From Dyella amyloliquefaciens (GTDB lineage Bacteria; Pseudomonadota; Gammaproteobacteria; Xanthomonadales; Rhodanobacteraceae), in contig NZ_SAYT01000010.1 of assembly GCF_004296575.1 (NCBI RefSeq), positions 1 through 64,000 of the forward strand: a stretch of 64,000 bases of DNA, in the 5' to 3' direction. Position numbers and translations under genes: made by a program. Below, in pieces: positions 14,301 through 23,075 of this stretch (the stretch's first letter is position 1; each line of letters starts with the position of its first letter). The notes below the pieces were generated by a model. It ran no database searches. It saw only the letters and a program-made list of their open reading frames with translations, and was not told the origin of the DNA.

Positions 14301-17300
14301 GCGAACAGTTGCCTCCCTCCTCGCCGACGCCGCGATCGGCGTCGCTCATGAACCGGGTTGTCTCCGCGTCCCTGGGCCAGCCGTTCCTCGTCCTGCTGAT
14401 GGCGCTGCTGCTGATCGGTGCAGGCGCACACTCGTTGCAGCGCCTGCCGGTGGATGCGTATCCGGATCTCTCGCCGCCCATCGTGGAGATCATCACGCAG
14501 TGGCCCGGACACGCCGCCGAAGAGGTGGAGCGGCTGATCACCGTGCCGGTCGAGCTGGGCATGAACGGTGTGCCCAAGACCACCACGACACGCTCCATTT
14601 CGCTCTACGGGTTGTCCGACGTCATCCTCACGTACCAGACGGGCACGGACAACAACTTCGCACGCCAGGAAGTGTTCAACCGATTGGGCGACCTGAGCCT
14701 GCCCAGCGGCGTCGCGCCTTCGGTGTCGCCCCTGTCAGCTCCCTCGGGCCTGATCTATCGGTACGTGCTGCAGAGCACGGACCGCTCGCCGATGGAACTC
14801 AAGACGTTCGAAGACTGGACGGTCGAGCCACAGTACCGGGCGGTGCCGGGTGTGGCGGACGACTCGGGATTCGGCGGCGGCACCATGCAATACCAGGTGC
14901 TGCTCGACCAGACCAAGATCGCAGCGCTCGGCCTGTCGGCCGTGCAGGTGGAAGCGGCGCTGAGCGCCAACAATGCCAATGCGGGCGGCGGCTTCTACTC
15001 CCAGGGCGGACAGTTCTACTACGTGCGCGGGGCAGGGCGCGTGGAGACGCTGGAAGACATCGGCAACGTGGTGGTGGCCGTGCACAACGGCACCCCGGTG
15101 CTGGTGAAGGACCTGGGCCGCGTGGTCATCGGCATTGCGCCGCGCCTGGGCGAGTTCGGCTACGAAAAGCAGGACGACGCGGTGGAAGGCGTGATCCTGC
15201 TGCGTACCGGCGAAAAGACTCAGGACGTCCTCAAGCGCGTCGAAGCGAAAACCAGGCAGCTCAATGACGAGATCCTTCCCAAGGACGTCAAGGTCGTTCC
15301 GTTCTACGACCGCACCGACCTGATCACGCTCACCACCAAGATCGTGGAAGACAACCTGCTTCGCGGCATGTTGCTGGTCGTGGTGATCCTGATCTTCTTC
15401 CTTTACGACATTCGCGCGGGCCTGATCGTCGCCACCACCATTCCGCTGGCGCTGATGTTCGCCTTCATCTGCCTGGATCTGCAGGGCGCATCCGCCAACC
15501 TGTTATCCATCGGCGCGGTCGACTTCGGCATTCTCGTGGACGCCGCGGTCGTCATGGTGGAAAACATCTTCCGCCAGATTGCCGAGCGTCGTGGCACGCC
15601 GTTGAACGTCAAGGAGATCATCCGGGACGCCGCCGCCGAGGTGGATCGCCCGCTGTTCTATGCGGTGGCGGTGATCGTGGTGAGCTTCCTGCCGATCTAC
15701 GTGCTGTCCGGTCCATCGGGGACGCTGTTCAAGCCGATGGCCGACACCATGATCTTCGCGCTAGTCGGCTCCCTGGTGATCACGCTCACCTTGCTGCCGG
15801 TCCTGTGCGCGGTATTCATGCGCAAGGGCGTGCAGGAACGCCGCAATCGTGTCTTCGAAACGATCAAGTCGGTCTACGCGAAGGGGCTCGATGCCTGCCT
15901 CGCGCGGCCATGGCTGACGGCCGGTGCTTCGGCCGTGGTGCTGGCCCTGTCACTGCTGCTCATTCCGCGCATCGGCGCCGAGTTCATGCCACAGCTGGAC
16001 GAGGGCGCGCTGTGGGTGCGCGCCACCATGCCCTACACCATCTCGTTCGAGGAGGCGTCGAAGATCACGCCGAGGATTCGCGAGGTGCTGCGCTCCTTCC
16101 CCGAAGTCACTACGGTCGCCTCGGAACTGGGGCGCCCCGACGATGGCACGGACTCGACCGGGTTCTTCAACGTCGAGTTCTACGTGGGCCTCAAGCCCTA
16201 CTCGGAGTGGCACGGCGACTATCACAAGAAGGCCGAGCTGATCGAGGCCATCAACCAGAAGTTGCAGTCGTTCCCGGGCATCATCTTCAACTACACCCAG
16301 CCCGCCGAGGATGCGGTGGACGAAGCGGAAACCGGTCTGAAGAGCGCGCTCGCCGTGAAGGTCTTCGGTTCCGACCTGAACACGCTGGAGCAGAAGGGCA
16401 AGAGCATCAAGAAGATCCTGGAGCGCGTGCGCGGCATCCGCGACGTGACCCTGGTGCAGGAGCTGGGGCAGCCCAGCCTGAGCATCAAGATCGATCGCGC
16501 GAAGATCGCCCGTTACGGCCTGAACGTCTCCGATATCAACGGCGTCATTCAGACGGCCATCGGTGGCGATGTGGCCACGCAGGTGGTGCAGGGAGAAAAG
16601 CAGTTCGACCTCGTTGTGCGACTCGAACAGCAGTACCGCGACAACCCCGAGGAGATCAGGAACATCCTCGTGGCGACGCCGGGCGGGCAGCAGATTGCCC
16701 TCAAGGAGTTCGCGGACATCCAGGAAATCAACGGTGCGTCGTTCATCTATCGCGAAAACAATTCGCGCTACATCGGCGTGCAGTTCTCGGTAGAGGGCAG
16801 GGATCTGGCGGGTGCCGTGGAAGACGCCATCCAGCAGGTCAACGACAAGGTCAAGCTGCCGCAGGGCTACCGCCTCGACTGGGGTGGCGAGTACAGCGAG
16901 TACACCGCGTCGCGCGCGCAGTTGAACGTCATCCTGCCGCTGACGATGGCCTTGATCTTCCTGTTGTTGTTCACCCTCTACAGGAACTTCAAGTTCCCCT
17001 TCATCACCGTGCTCGGTGTGCTTCTTTCCGCGCCGGTGGGTGGCATCGTGGCGCTGTGGATCACGGGCACGCCGTTCTCGGTGTCCTCGGGCATCGGTTT
17101 CCTGGCCCTGTTTGGTGTATCGGTGCAGACGGCGGTGGTCTACATCTCCTACGTCAACGAATTGCGACGCGGGGGTACAGGCCTTGAGGAGGCGATTCGC
17201 GAGGGAGCGATCCTGCGATTGCGCCCGATCATGATGACCGCACTGGTTGCCGCGCTGGGCCTGCTGCCCGCCGCCCTCGCCACCGGTGTCGGCACGGACA

Positions 17301-17422
17301 CCCAGCGACCGTTCGCGATGGTGATCGTCAGCGGCCTCTTTGCGCGACTGTTGATCAGCGTGTTCCTCATGCCCGCGCTCTACACCCTGGTCGCTAAGCC
17401 CGATGACAGGCTTGAGGTGTGA
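14297..17422 (+). CDS. heavy-metal-type RND efflux pump (CzcA/CusA family)
   Basis: 1041 residues, standard for RND pumps: one N-terminal helix, a large periplasmic porter domain, a block of helices (about 345-530), a second porter domain and a C-terminal helix block. The HME-class signature DFGILVDAAVVMVEN lies at about 408-422 with the two acidic proton-relay residues. It uses the proton gradient to expel metal cations. The ion (Co/Zn/Cd versus Cu/Ag) cannot be read from this alone. No metal-sensing two-component system or MerR gene is adjacent. The order channel-adaptor-pump matches czcCBA. Confidence 0.9.
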   Translation: MSEQLPPSSPTPRSASLMNRVVSASLGQPFLVLLMALLLIGAGAHSLQRLPVDAYPDLSPPIVEIITQWPGHAAEEVERLITVPVELGMNGVPKTTTTRSISLYGLSDVILTYQTGTDNNFARQEVFNRLGDLSLPSGVAPSVSPLSAPSGLIYRYVLQSTDRSPMELKTFEDWTVEPQYRAVPGVADDSGFGGGTMQYQVLLDQTKIAALGLSAVQVEAALSANNANAGGGFYSQGGQFYYVRGAGRVETLEDIGNVVVAVHNGTPVLVKDLGRVVIGIAPRLGEFGYEKQDDAVEGVILLRTGEKTQDVLKRVEAKTRQLNDEILPKDVKVVPFYDRTDLITLTTKIVEDNLLRGMLLVVVILIFFLYDIRAGLIVATTIPLALMFAFICLDLQGASANLLSIGAVDFGILVDAAVVMVENIFRQIAERRGTPLNVKEIIRDAAAEVDRPLFYAVAVIVVSFLPIYVLSGPSGTLFKPMADTMIFALVGSLVITLTLLPVLCAVFMRKGVQERRNRVFETIKSVYAKGLDACLARPWLTAGASAVVLALSLLLIPRIGAEFMPQLDEGALWVRATMPYTISFEEASKITPRIREVLRSFPEVTTVASELGRPDDGTDSTGFFNVEFYVGLKPYSEWHGDYHKKAELIEAINQKLQSFPGIIFNYTQPAEDAVDEAETGLKSALAVKVFGSDLNTLEQKGKSIKKILERVRGIRDVTLVQELGQPSLSIKIDRAKIARYGLNVSDINGVIQTAIGGDVATQVVQGEKQFDLVVRLEQQYRDNPEEIRNILVATPGGQQIALKEFADIQEINGASFIYRENNSRYIGVQFSVEGRDLAGAVEDAIQQVNDKVKLPQGYRLDWGGEYSEYTASRAQLNVILPLTMALIFLLLFTLYRNFKFPFITVLGVLLSAPVGGIVALWITGTPFSVSSGIGFLALFGVSVQTAVVYISYVNELRRGGTGLEEAIREGAILRLRPIMMTALVAALGLLPAALATGVGTDTQRPFAMVIVSGLFARLLISVFLMPALYTLVAKPDDRLEV

Positions 17423-17469
17423 GATCGCCTCGGGCGTGGTGAGAGGGCGCGACCCAAGGCTTTGCAAAA

Positions 17470-17493
17470 GCCCGCCGTCAATCTGAGGCGGGC
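17470..17493 (+). terminator. hairpin after RND operon
   Basis: GCCCGCC and GGCGGGC arms (7 bp) with a 10-base loop, about 50 bases after the pump stop codon. No clear T-run. Confidence 0.45.
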
Positions 17494-17670
17494 GTCGCTG
17501 GAAAGCCGGGGCGGGCAGGGCAGCAACGTACGTGTTGTGTACGAGAGACGCGGTCAGTCCGCGTTGGTCGTGGGTGGTGCTTCGTAATCGGGCGTCATCG
17601 GCGGTGACGGCGTGAGCGCTGCCTTGCGCCAGTGTCAGATGGCTCGGAACGTCGGCTATAGGGGCACAAC

Positions 17671-18081
17671 ATGAACCTGGATCGCGCCGCCCGATACGCT
17701 CCGCTGTTGCTGAGGGTATTGCTCGGGTCGCTGTTCATTGCGCACCTGTACTGGAAGTTCGCGATACTTCCGGGCGGCCTGCCGCGATGGTGGGCTGGCT
17801 TCGCCTCCAATGGCTATCCCTGGTTCGTCCCTGGGTATGTTTTTTCCGCCGAGCTTGCCGGTGCCTTGCTGCTCATTCCCGGCATCCACGCCCGCTGGGT
17901 CAGCCTGTACGTATTGCCGATGATGCTTGGCGCGACGCAGTTCTGGGCCGTGCGCAAAGGTTTCTACTTCACCGGTGCAGGCGCAGAGCTGCCGCTGGTG
18001 TGGTCGGTCCTGCTGGTTCTGCAGGTGATGCTCGGCGATGGCCCGTATGCGTTGCGAAGCCATCGAGGATCGACGGCCTGA
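17671..18081 (+). CDS. DoxX-like membrane protein
   Basis: 136 residues with four hydrophobic helices (about 10-27, 48-70, 73-92 and 108-126) and the DoxX features LRVLLGSLFIAHLYWK and ELAGALLLIPGI. DoxX-family proteins are small membrane proteins of thiosulfate oxidation or redox stress, but most are uncharacterised. AGGGG lies six bases before the ATG. It is monocistronic in appearance: the RND hairpin lies before it and the desaturase converges on it. Confidence 0.75.
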   Translation: MNLDRAARYAPLLLRVLLGSLFIAHLYWKFAILPGGLPRWWAGFASNGYPWFVPGYVFSAELAGALLLIPGIHARWVSLYVLPMMLGATQFWAVRKGFYFTGAGAELPLVWSVLLVLQVMLGDGPYALRSHRGSTA

Positions 18082-18192
18082 CTGATCCATCGCGTGGAGG
18101 CGATGCACGCCTCCGTCACACTCCGGTGCCGCCAGTCACGCTCTCGCGAGTGGTAGCGGAACACAGGCGTGTCCGCTGCTGTTCGAAGCTGA

Positions 18193-19320
18193 TCAGCCAG
18201 CGGCTACCAGCGGTCGTGCCGGGCCGGGCCGGCTGGGGAATGCGTGGCGCAGGATGCGCCAGATCACCGTGCCGAACTGCTTGGGCAGGGAGCCGGTGTT
18301 GTAGTGCTGGCCGTAGCGCGCGCAGATCTCGCGGACTTCCACGGCCATCGCGGCGTAACGGTTTGCCGGCACGTCCGGATAGAAATGATGTTCGATCTGG
18401 TGGCTCAGGTTGCCGCTCCACAGGTTGATGAGCCGACCACCGGTGAGGTTGGACGATCCACGCAGCTGGCGCAGGTACCAGTGGCCGCGGCTTTCCTTGC
18501 GCACGCTTTCCTTCGGGAACACTTCCGCATCGGCAGTGAAGTGGCCGCAGAAGATGATCACGTAGGTCCAGATGTTGCGGATCACGTTTGCCACGATATT
18601 GCCGAGCAGCACGGGCAGGAAGAACGGGCCCGCCAGCAGCGGGAACAACAGGTAGTCCTTCAGCACCTGCTTGCCGATCTTCTTCACCACCGGCGTCGCC
18701 ATCTTCCACAGGGTGCGGCCGCTCATCTTTCCGGCGAACCAGCGACCGATACGCAGATCCTGCAGGGCCACGCCCCACTCGAACAGCACCGCGAACACCA
18801 CCGCGATCGCCGGCTGGATCAGGTAGAACGGTTTCCAGCGCTGCTCGGGGAAAATGCGCAGCAGGCCGTAGCCGATGTCGTCGTCCATGCCACGCACATT
18901 GGTCCAGGTGTGATGGCTGTAGTTGTGCGTCTTGCGCCAGTTGTCGCTGGTGCCGACGATGTCCCATTCGTAGCTCTGGCCATGCAGCGCCGGGTCGCCC
19001 ATCCAGTCGTACTGGCCATGCATCACGTTGTGGCCAAGCTCCATGTTCTCCAGGATCTTGGACAGGCCGAGCAGGACCGTGCCGAGGATGCACAGCGGCC
19101 ACAGCAACGCCGGCAGCACCGTGCCGCCGAGGATCGCGCCTGCCATCAGCATCACGCGGCCACCAAGACCCAGCCAGCGCACGCCGGCCATGATCCTGCG
19201 AATGTAGTCGGCGTCGCGCTGGCCAAGCGTGGCCACCGTGCGGGCGCGAAGCGCATCCAGTTCCTCGCCGAAGCGATTCAGTTCTTCTGGGCTCAGGGCG
19301 CGACTGTTGATCTTGGGCAT
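18193..19320 (-). CDS. desB: membrane fatty-acid desaturase (DesB-like)
   Basis: 375 residues with the three histidine boxes of diiron desaturases: HNVMHGQ (HX3H), HNYSHHTW (HX2HH) and HQIEHHFYP (HX2HH), separated by two pairs of hydrophobic helices. It inserts a double bond into acyl chains using oxygen and electrons from a ferredoxin-type partner. Its start lies 5 bases beyond the stop of the reductase gene, so the two form one transcript. The reductase-desaturase pair next to a TetR gene matches desCB/desT of Pseudomonas aeruginosa, the basis for the symbol. The start at MPKINS is chosen over an upstream frame overlapping the reductase. Confidence 0.85.
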   Translation of the reverse strand: MPKINSRALSPEELNRFGEELDALRARTVATLGQRDADYIRRIMAGVRWLGLGGRVMLMAGAILGGTVLPALLWPLCILGTVLLGLSKILENMELGHNVMHGQYDWMGDPALHGQSYEWDIVGTSDNWRKTHNYSHHTWTNVRGMDDDIGYGLLRIFPEQRWKPFYLIQPAIAVVFAVLFEWGVALQDLRIGRWFAGKMSGRTLWKMATPVVKKIGKQVLKDYLLFPLLAGPFFLPVLLGNIVANVIRNIWTYVIIFCGHFTADAEVFPKESVRKESRGHWYLRQLRGSSNLTGGRLINLWSGNLSHQIEHHFYPDVPANRYAAMAVEVREICARYGQHYNTGSLPKQFGTVIWRILRHAFPSRPGPARPLVAAG

Positions 19321-19325
19321 GGCGT

Positions 19326-20417
19326 TCACAGGTCCAGGGAAAGATCGCTTTGCGCGGCATGGATGCACAGGCGCAAGGCTTGGGTGGGTTCGTGTTGCAC
19401 GCTGCGGTCGTGCAGGGCGCGCGTGGCGCCGCTGGACTTGCCGCAGGAGCAGGTGTTGCAGATGCCCATGCGGCAGCCGTGGCGCGGCCTGACGCCTTGC
19501 TCTTCCAGCGCTTCCAGCAGCGACTTGTTGCGTGCGATGTCCAGCGTTCGGCCGCTCTGCAGCAAGGTCACGCGCACGTGGCCGTGGTCGCTTGCGTCGA
19601 TCAGGCGCGGCGGCGGGCTGAAGGCTTCCGCCTGGAACGACAGGTCACGATCGGCGAGCACCTCGCGGGCGCGCTCGACAAAGCCGTGCGGACCGCAGAC
19701 GAGTACGTGTGCCTTTGCGTCACCCGGGAGCAATGTATCGAGATGAAGCGATTCGATTCGCCCCTGCAGCTCGTCGGTAGCCTGCGCAGCCTCGCCGGTC
19801 AGCACGAAGTACACGCTGAAGTTCGGATGGCGAGTGGCGATGGCACGCAGCGATTTGGCCTGCACCAGTTCCGCGCGCGTGCGGGCCCAGTACGCCAGTC
19901 GCACCGGGCGCGGGAATCCCGCTTCCGCCTGTGCATTGACGAGGGCCAGCATTGGGGTGATGCCGCTACCGGCAGCCAGCATCAGGCAGGGCGCCGACAC
20001 GTCAGGCACGCTCAGCTCCCCGAACGCCTGATCCAGTGACAGCACGCGGCCTACCGGAACGGTTTGCAGATAGGCGCCGACCTTGCCGCCGTCCACCGCC
20101 TTCACGGTGATCCGGATGCAGCCGTCCGCACGGGGCATATCCGACGCGCTGTAGGACCGGGTGTAGCGCACGCCGTCGATCTCGATACCGACGTTGACGT
20201 GCTGCCCCGCGCGAAAGCCGCGGAAGTGCCGGTTCGGGCGCAGTACCAGGGTGGTGACACCCTCGGCTTCGAGGCGACGTTCGACCACCCGTGCCCGTGT
20301 CTGGTGCCAGGACCAGAGCGGATTCAGGCGGGACAGCCAGAAGTCGAGGACGGCGGGTGGCGCCCACACCGCATTGAGGCGGGACAGCCAGGTGGGTTGG
20401 GGGAGTGCGGTTTCCAT
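19326..20417 (-). CDS. desC: flavin/ferredoxin reductase for the desaturase (DesC-like)
   Basis: 363 residues in three modules: an FAD-binding barrel with RSYSAS (about 115-120), an NAD(P)-binding domain with AGSGITPM, and a C-terminal plant-type 2Fe-2S ferredoxin with CRMGICNTC followed by a distal cysteine (LCIHAA). It passes electrons from NAD(P)H through FAD and the iron-sulfur cluster to the desaturase. The ATG is separated by seven bases from the first of the four 12-bp repeats, and the preceding site CTGAG is weak, so leader translation may be affected by a bound regulator. Confidence 0.85.
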   Translation of the reverse strand: METALPQPTWLSRLNAVWAPPAVLDFWLSRLNPLWSWHQTRARVVERRLEAEGVTTLVLRPNRHFRGFRAGQHVNVGIEIDGVRYTRSYSASDMPRADGCIRITVKAVDGGKVGAYLQTVPVGRVLSLDQAFGELSVPDVSAPCLMLAAGSGITPMLALVNAQAEAGFPRPVRLAYWARTRAELVQAKSLRAIATRHPNFSVYFVLTGEAAQATDELQGRIESLHLDTLLPGDAKAHVLVCGPHGFVERAREVLADRDLSFQAEAFSPPPRLIDASDHGHVRVTLLQSGRTLDIARNKSLLEALEEQGVRPRHGCRMGICNTCSCGKSSGATRALHDRSVQHEPTQALRLCIHAAQSDLSLDL

Positions 20418-20424
20418 AGGCTCA

Positions 20425-20472
20425 GTATACGACCATATATACAACTGTATATACAATCGTCTATACACCTGT
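20425..20472. promoter_or_regulatory. four tandem 12-bp repeats in the desC/desT intergenic region
   Basis: Units start at 20425, 20437, 20449 and 20461 with the pattern NTATAC then six bases ending GT or AT: GTATACGACCAT, ATATACAACTGT, ATATACAATCGT, CTATACACCTGT. Exact 12-base period. Within them TATATAC (20436-20442) and GTATATA (20447-20453) form an inverted repeat. A probable binding array for the TetR regulator, overlapping the desC promoter/leader. Confidence 0.7.
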
Positions 20473-20508
20473 CTGCTATCCTTCACCGAAGCCACTTTTC
20501 CAGCGCTG

Positions 20509-21150
20509 ATGACCCAAACCCTCGCCCCAGAGGCCCCCGAGGCCGGACGCAAGCACCAGATCAGCCGGGACGACCTGCTGATGGCGGCCCTGCGCCTGGT
20601 CGGGCCGCACCGGAGCGTGTCCAGCCTGGGTCTGCGCGAGGTGGCGCGGGAGGCCGACATTGCCCCCAACAGCTTCTACCGGCATTTCCGCGATATCGAC
20701 GATCTGGCGGTCGCCCTGATCGAGCTGTCCGGCGAGGCCCTGCGCAAGGTGGTCGACCAGGCGCGCGTCAACGTGGTGAGCGGCAACGCGGTCGTACGCG
20801 GCTCCGTGGAAGCCTTCATGTCGCAGGTGCGCTCCGAGGACGGCCTGCTGCAGGTGCTGCTGCGCGAGGGCACGGCCGGGTCCGACGCCTTCAAGCAGGC
20901 GGTTGATCGCCAGCTCGATTTCTTCGAGGAAGAGTTGCGGGTCGAACTGGTGCGCCTGACCGAGGCCGCCGATCAGCCCCTGCACGATCCGGCGCTGGCC
21001 GCCAAGGCCATCACTCGCCTGATCTTCGCCATGGGTGCGCATGCGCTCGATCGGCCGATCGAGCATGACGCTCAACTGATCCGTCAGATGAGCCAGATGG
21101 TGACGATGATCCTGCTCGGATCTCGTGACCTGCGAGCACGTCTCGGCTGA
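20509..21150 (+). CDS. desT: TetR-family regulator (DesT/FabR-like)
   Basis: 213 residues. The HTH region (LGLREVAREADIAPNSFYRHFRDIDDLAV, in two parts about 36-65) has the ADIAPNSFYRHF signature shared by FabR and DesT, repressors that sense the ratio of saturated to unsaturated acyl-CoA. The C-terminal helices would form the acyl-CoA pocket. It is divergent from desCB with tandem repeats between. The ATG is chosen because the HTH begins shortly after it; the frame further upstream lies inside the intergenic repeats and the reductase gene. Confidence 0.82.
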   Translation: MTQTLAPEAPEAGRKHQISRDDLLMAALRLVGPHRSVSSLGLREVAREADIAPNSFYRHFRDIDDLAVALIELSGEALRKVVDQARVNVVSGNAVVRGSVEAFMSQVRSEDGLLQVLLREGTAGSDAFKQAVDRQLDFFEEELRVELVRLTEAADQPLHDPALAAKAITRLIFAMGAHALDRPIEHDAQLIRQMSQMVTMILLGSRDLRARLG

Positions 21151-21360
21151 ATCGTCGTTGCTGGCAGCCGATTTGCTTCGCCTGCCGATCGCGACGAAAG
21201 CCTTCCTGCCAGGCAGCGGTCCATCACTCGGGCGCACGGCGCGCCGGCTACACATCTCCTCCACGTTTATTACCGCACGCTGACGCTGGGTCGAGTATCG
21301 GCCGCCGACCTGATTCGGGTCGGCAAGCGCACATCATCACACCGCCCAGGGAGTAGCAAG

Positions 21361-21747
21361 GTGATGAATCAGCGTTTCAATGGGCGCCGCCTTACCGCGG
21401 CGCAGTTCGCCGTAGCCGTGCGCGGTCTGCGCATGACGCCCCGCAACCAGCAACTGGCGCGGGAGGCGTTGGTGGATGGCGTTCCGACGCCGACATTGGC
21501 TGCCCGTGCGCAGGTGACCCGGGGCGCCATCGACCGCACGATACGCCGCATCTATGAAACCCATCTGGCAAGGCACGACGCGCCCGTCGAGTGGCGTGAA
21601 GTACGCCTTACAGTGCCACGGAGCATGGCCGAGCGATTCGAGGCCCAGGCGGCAGCCGTGATCGCCGAACACGATTTTGCCCGTCGCCTTGCCACGGCCA
21701 TGGAACAGGAGTCCTCACAGGAAGATGAGGCCGCGGAAGAAAGTTGA
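21361..21747 (+). CDS. KorA/TrfB-like DNA-binding protein
   Basis: 128 residues. The segment from about residue 9 (RRLTAAQFAVAVRGLRM, then ALVDGVPTPTLAARAQVTRGAIDRTIRRI) parallels KorA of IncP plasmids, including the LVDG turn and the Q/A-TRGA recognition helix. KorA is a plasmid global repressor binding GTTTAGCTAAAC. Here it sits alone on what looks like chromosome, with no partition or replication genes; no such operator was noticed nearby. Start GTG 21361 or ATG 21364; GGGAG precedes both. Confidence 0.7.
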   Translation: MMNQRFNGRRLTAAQFAVAVRGLRMTPRNQQLAREALVDGVPTPTLAARAQVTRGAIDRTIRRIYETHLARHDAPVEWREVRLTVPRSMAERFEAQAAAVIAEHDFARRLATAMEQESSQEDEAAEES

Positions 21748-21968
21748 GCACAATGAGACGTCCGACGATCCCGCCCATCGGTTAGTCCTTCGTGGCTGCG
21801 TTGCTTCAGCGAAGGCGATGGCATGGGCCACGGCGTCGATCAGTAGCGCACATCAAGCACCGATGATGCGACCCGCAATATCGCTGCCATGTCCGCTTCA
21901 CCCCACGCAGGTCCCGCTCGCCCCATGGGCCGAGTCCGTCGCCACGCGTACGGCTACACTCGGCCACC

Positions 21969-23075
21969 ATGACGATGCCAGCTCGCCTGTCCCCGGCAGA
22001 CTTCCACGGCGAACGAAGCGTGACGCTATCTGCGAAAGCGTTGGCCTTGCTGTGGACCGTATTCTGGCTGCTCATGTTCAGTGCCACCCTGCAGGAGGCG
22101 CTGCGCAATCCGTCGACCCGATGGTGGGAGCCCATCCTGTGGGAGGGTAGTTCGGCGCTGGTCTTCACCGGATGGATGTTGGTGGCGTTCCGTGTACGCG
22201 GACGCTACGCGCGTTACCTGGACAGGCCGCTGATCTGGTTCGGCAGCTATCTGCGGTGGTTGCCACTGGTGGCCGTCACGTTCGTCGTCGTGGTGTACGC
22301 CATGCGCTATGGCGTCTACGCCCTGGTGGGCCGCACTTATGTGCACTCGGGCTGGTACTTCATCTTTGCGTACGAGAGCGTGCGGTTCACGCTTTTTGCG
22401 GGCTTATGGTTCGGGGTCCTCTTTGGCGTCGATTCGTACGGGCAGTGGCAGCTCCAGAAGCAGCGCCTGCTGAGAACGCAGAAGGCGTTGGCCGAAGCCC
22501 AGCTTGCACAGCTGCAGGGGCAGCTGCGGCCGCATTTCCTGTTCAATGCGCTCAACACCGTGTCGTCGCTGATGCATACGGATGTGGCGCGCGCCGATCG
22601 GCTGGTGGCGACGCTGGGGGACCTGTTGCGCATCAGCCTCCGGTCGGACGAGAGCGAGATGACCCCGCTTGCGGAAGAGTTGCGCACCCTGGAGCTATAT
22701 GGGGACATCATGCGTGAGCGATTCCGCGATCGCGTCACGCTGAGCTGGCAAACCGACCAGGCGCTGCTGGATACCCCGGTTCCCGCGTTATTGCTGCAGC
22801 CACTGCTTGAAAATGTGTTCAAGCACGGCGTCGAGCGCACCGTGGCGCATGTGCGCGTCACTATCATCGCGCGGCGCGAAAACGACGCGATGGAAATCGT
22901 CGTGAGCAATTCCGGATCCATGCTGGCACCCGGGCATCACGATGGCGTGGGTTTCCGCAATTGCCGTGAGCGGTTGAACATCATCTACGGGCACGAGGCA
23001 TCGCTGCGGGTTCGCAACGAGGTTGACGGTGTCGCCGCGTGCGTCCTCATACCGCTGTCGGGGGCGACTCCGTGA
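21969..23075 (+). CDS. LytS/AlgZ-type sensor histidine kinase
   Basis: 368 residues with four hydrophobic segments (about 24-41, 60-74, 94-112 and 136-155) and then a His_kinase domain of the LytS class: LRPHFLFNALN with phospho-accepting His 189, followed by a HATPase_c with the N box QPLLENVFKHGVE and G box GVGFRNCRERL. No extracellular sensor domain is present, so the membrane part itself probably senses. It forms a GTGA start/stop overlap with the next gene, its cognate regulator. Confidence 0.88.
   Translation: MTMPARLSPADFHGERSVTLSAKALALLWTVFWLLMFSATLQEALRNPSTRWWEPILWEGSSALVFTGWMLVAFRVRGRYARYLDRPLIWFGSYLRWLPLVAVTFVVVVYAMRYGVYALVGRTYVHSGWYFIFAYESVRFTLFAGLWFGVLFGVDSYGQWQLQKQRLLRTQKALAEAQLAQLQGQLRPHFLFNALNTVSSLMHTDVARADRLVATLGDLLRISLRSDESEMTPLAEELRTLELYGDIMRERFRDRVTLSWQTDQALLDTPVPALLLQPLLENVFKHGVERTVAHVRVTIIARRENDAMEIVVSNSGSMLAPGHHDGVGFRNCRERLNIIYGHEASLRVRNEVDGVAACVLIPLSGATP

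Noticed and set aside
15805-17187. Long plus-strand frame inside the RND pump
   Set aside because: Shadow of the pump gene; arginine/glycine/alanine-rich with no motif and no SD.
15950-17467. Long minus-strand frame opposite the RND pump
   Set aside because: Antisense shadow in GC-rich DNA; composition is His/Arg/Gln-rich and lacks domains.
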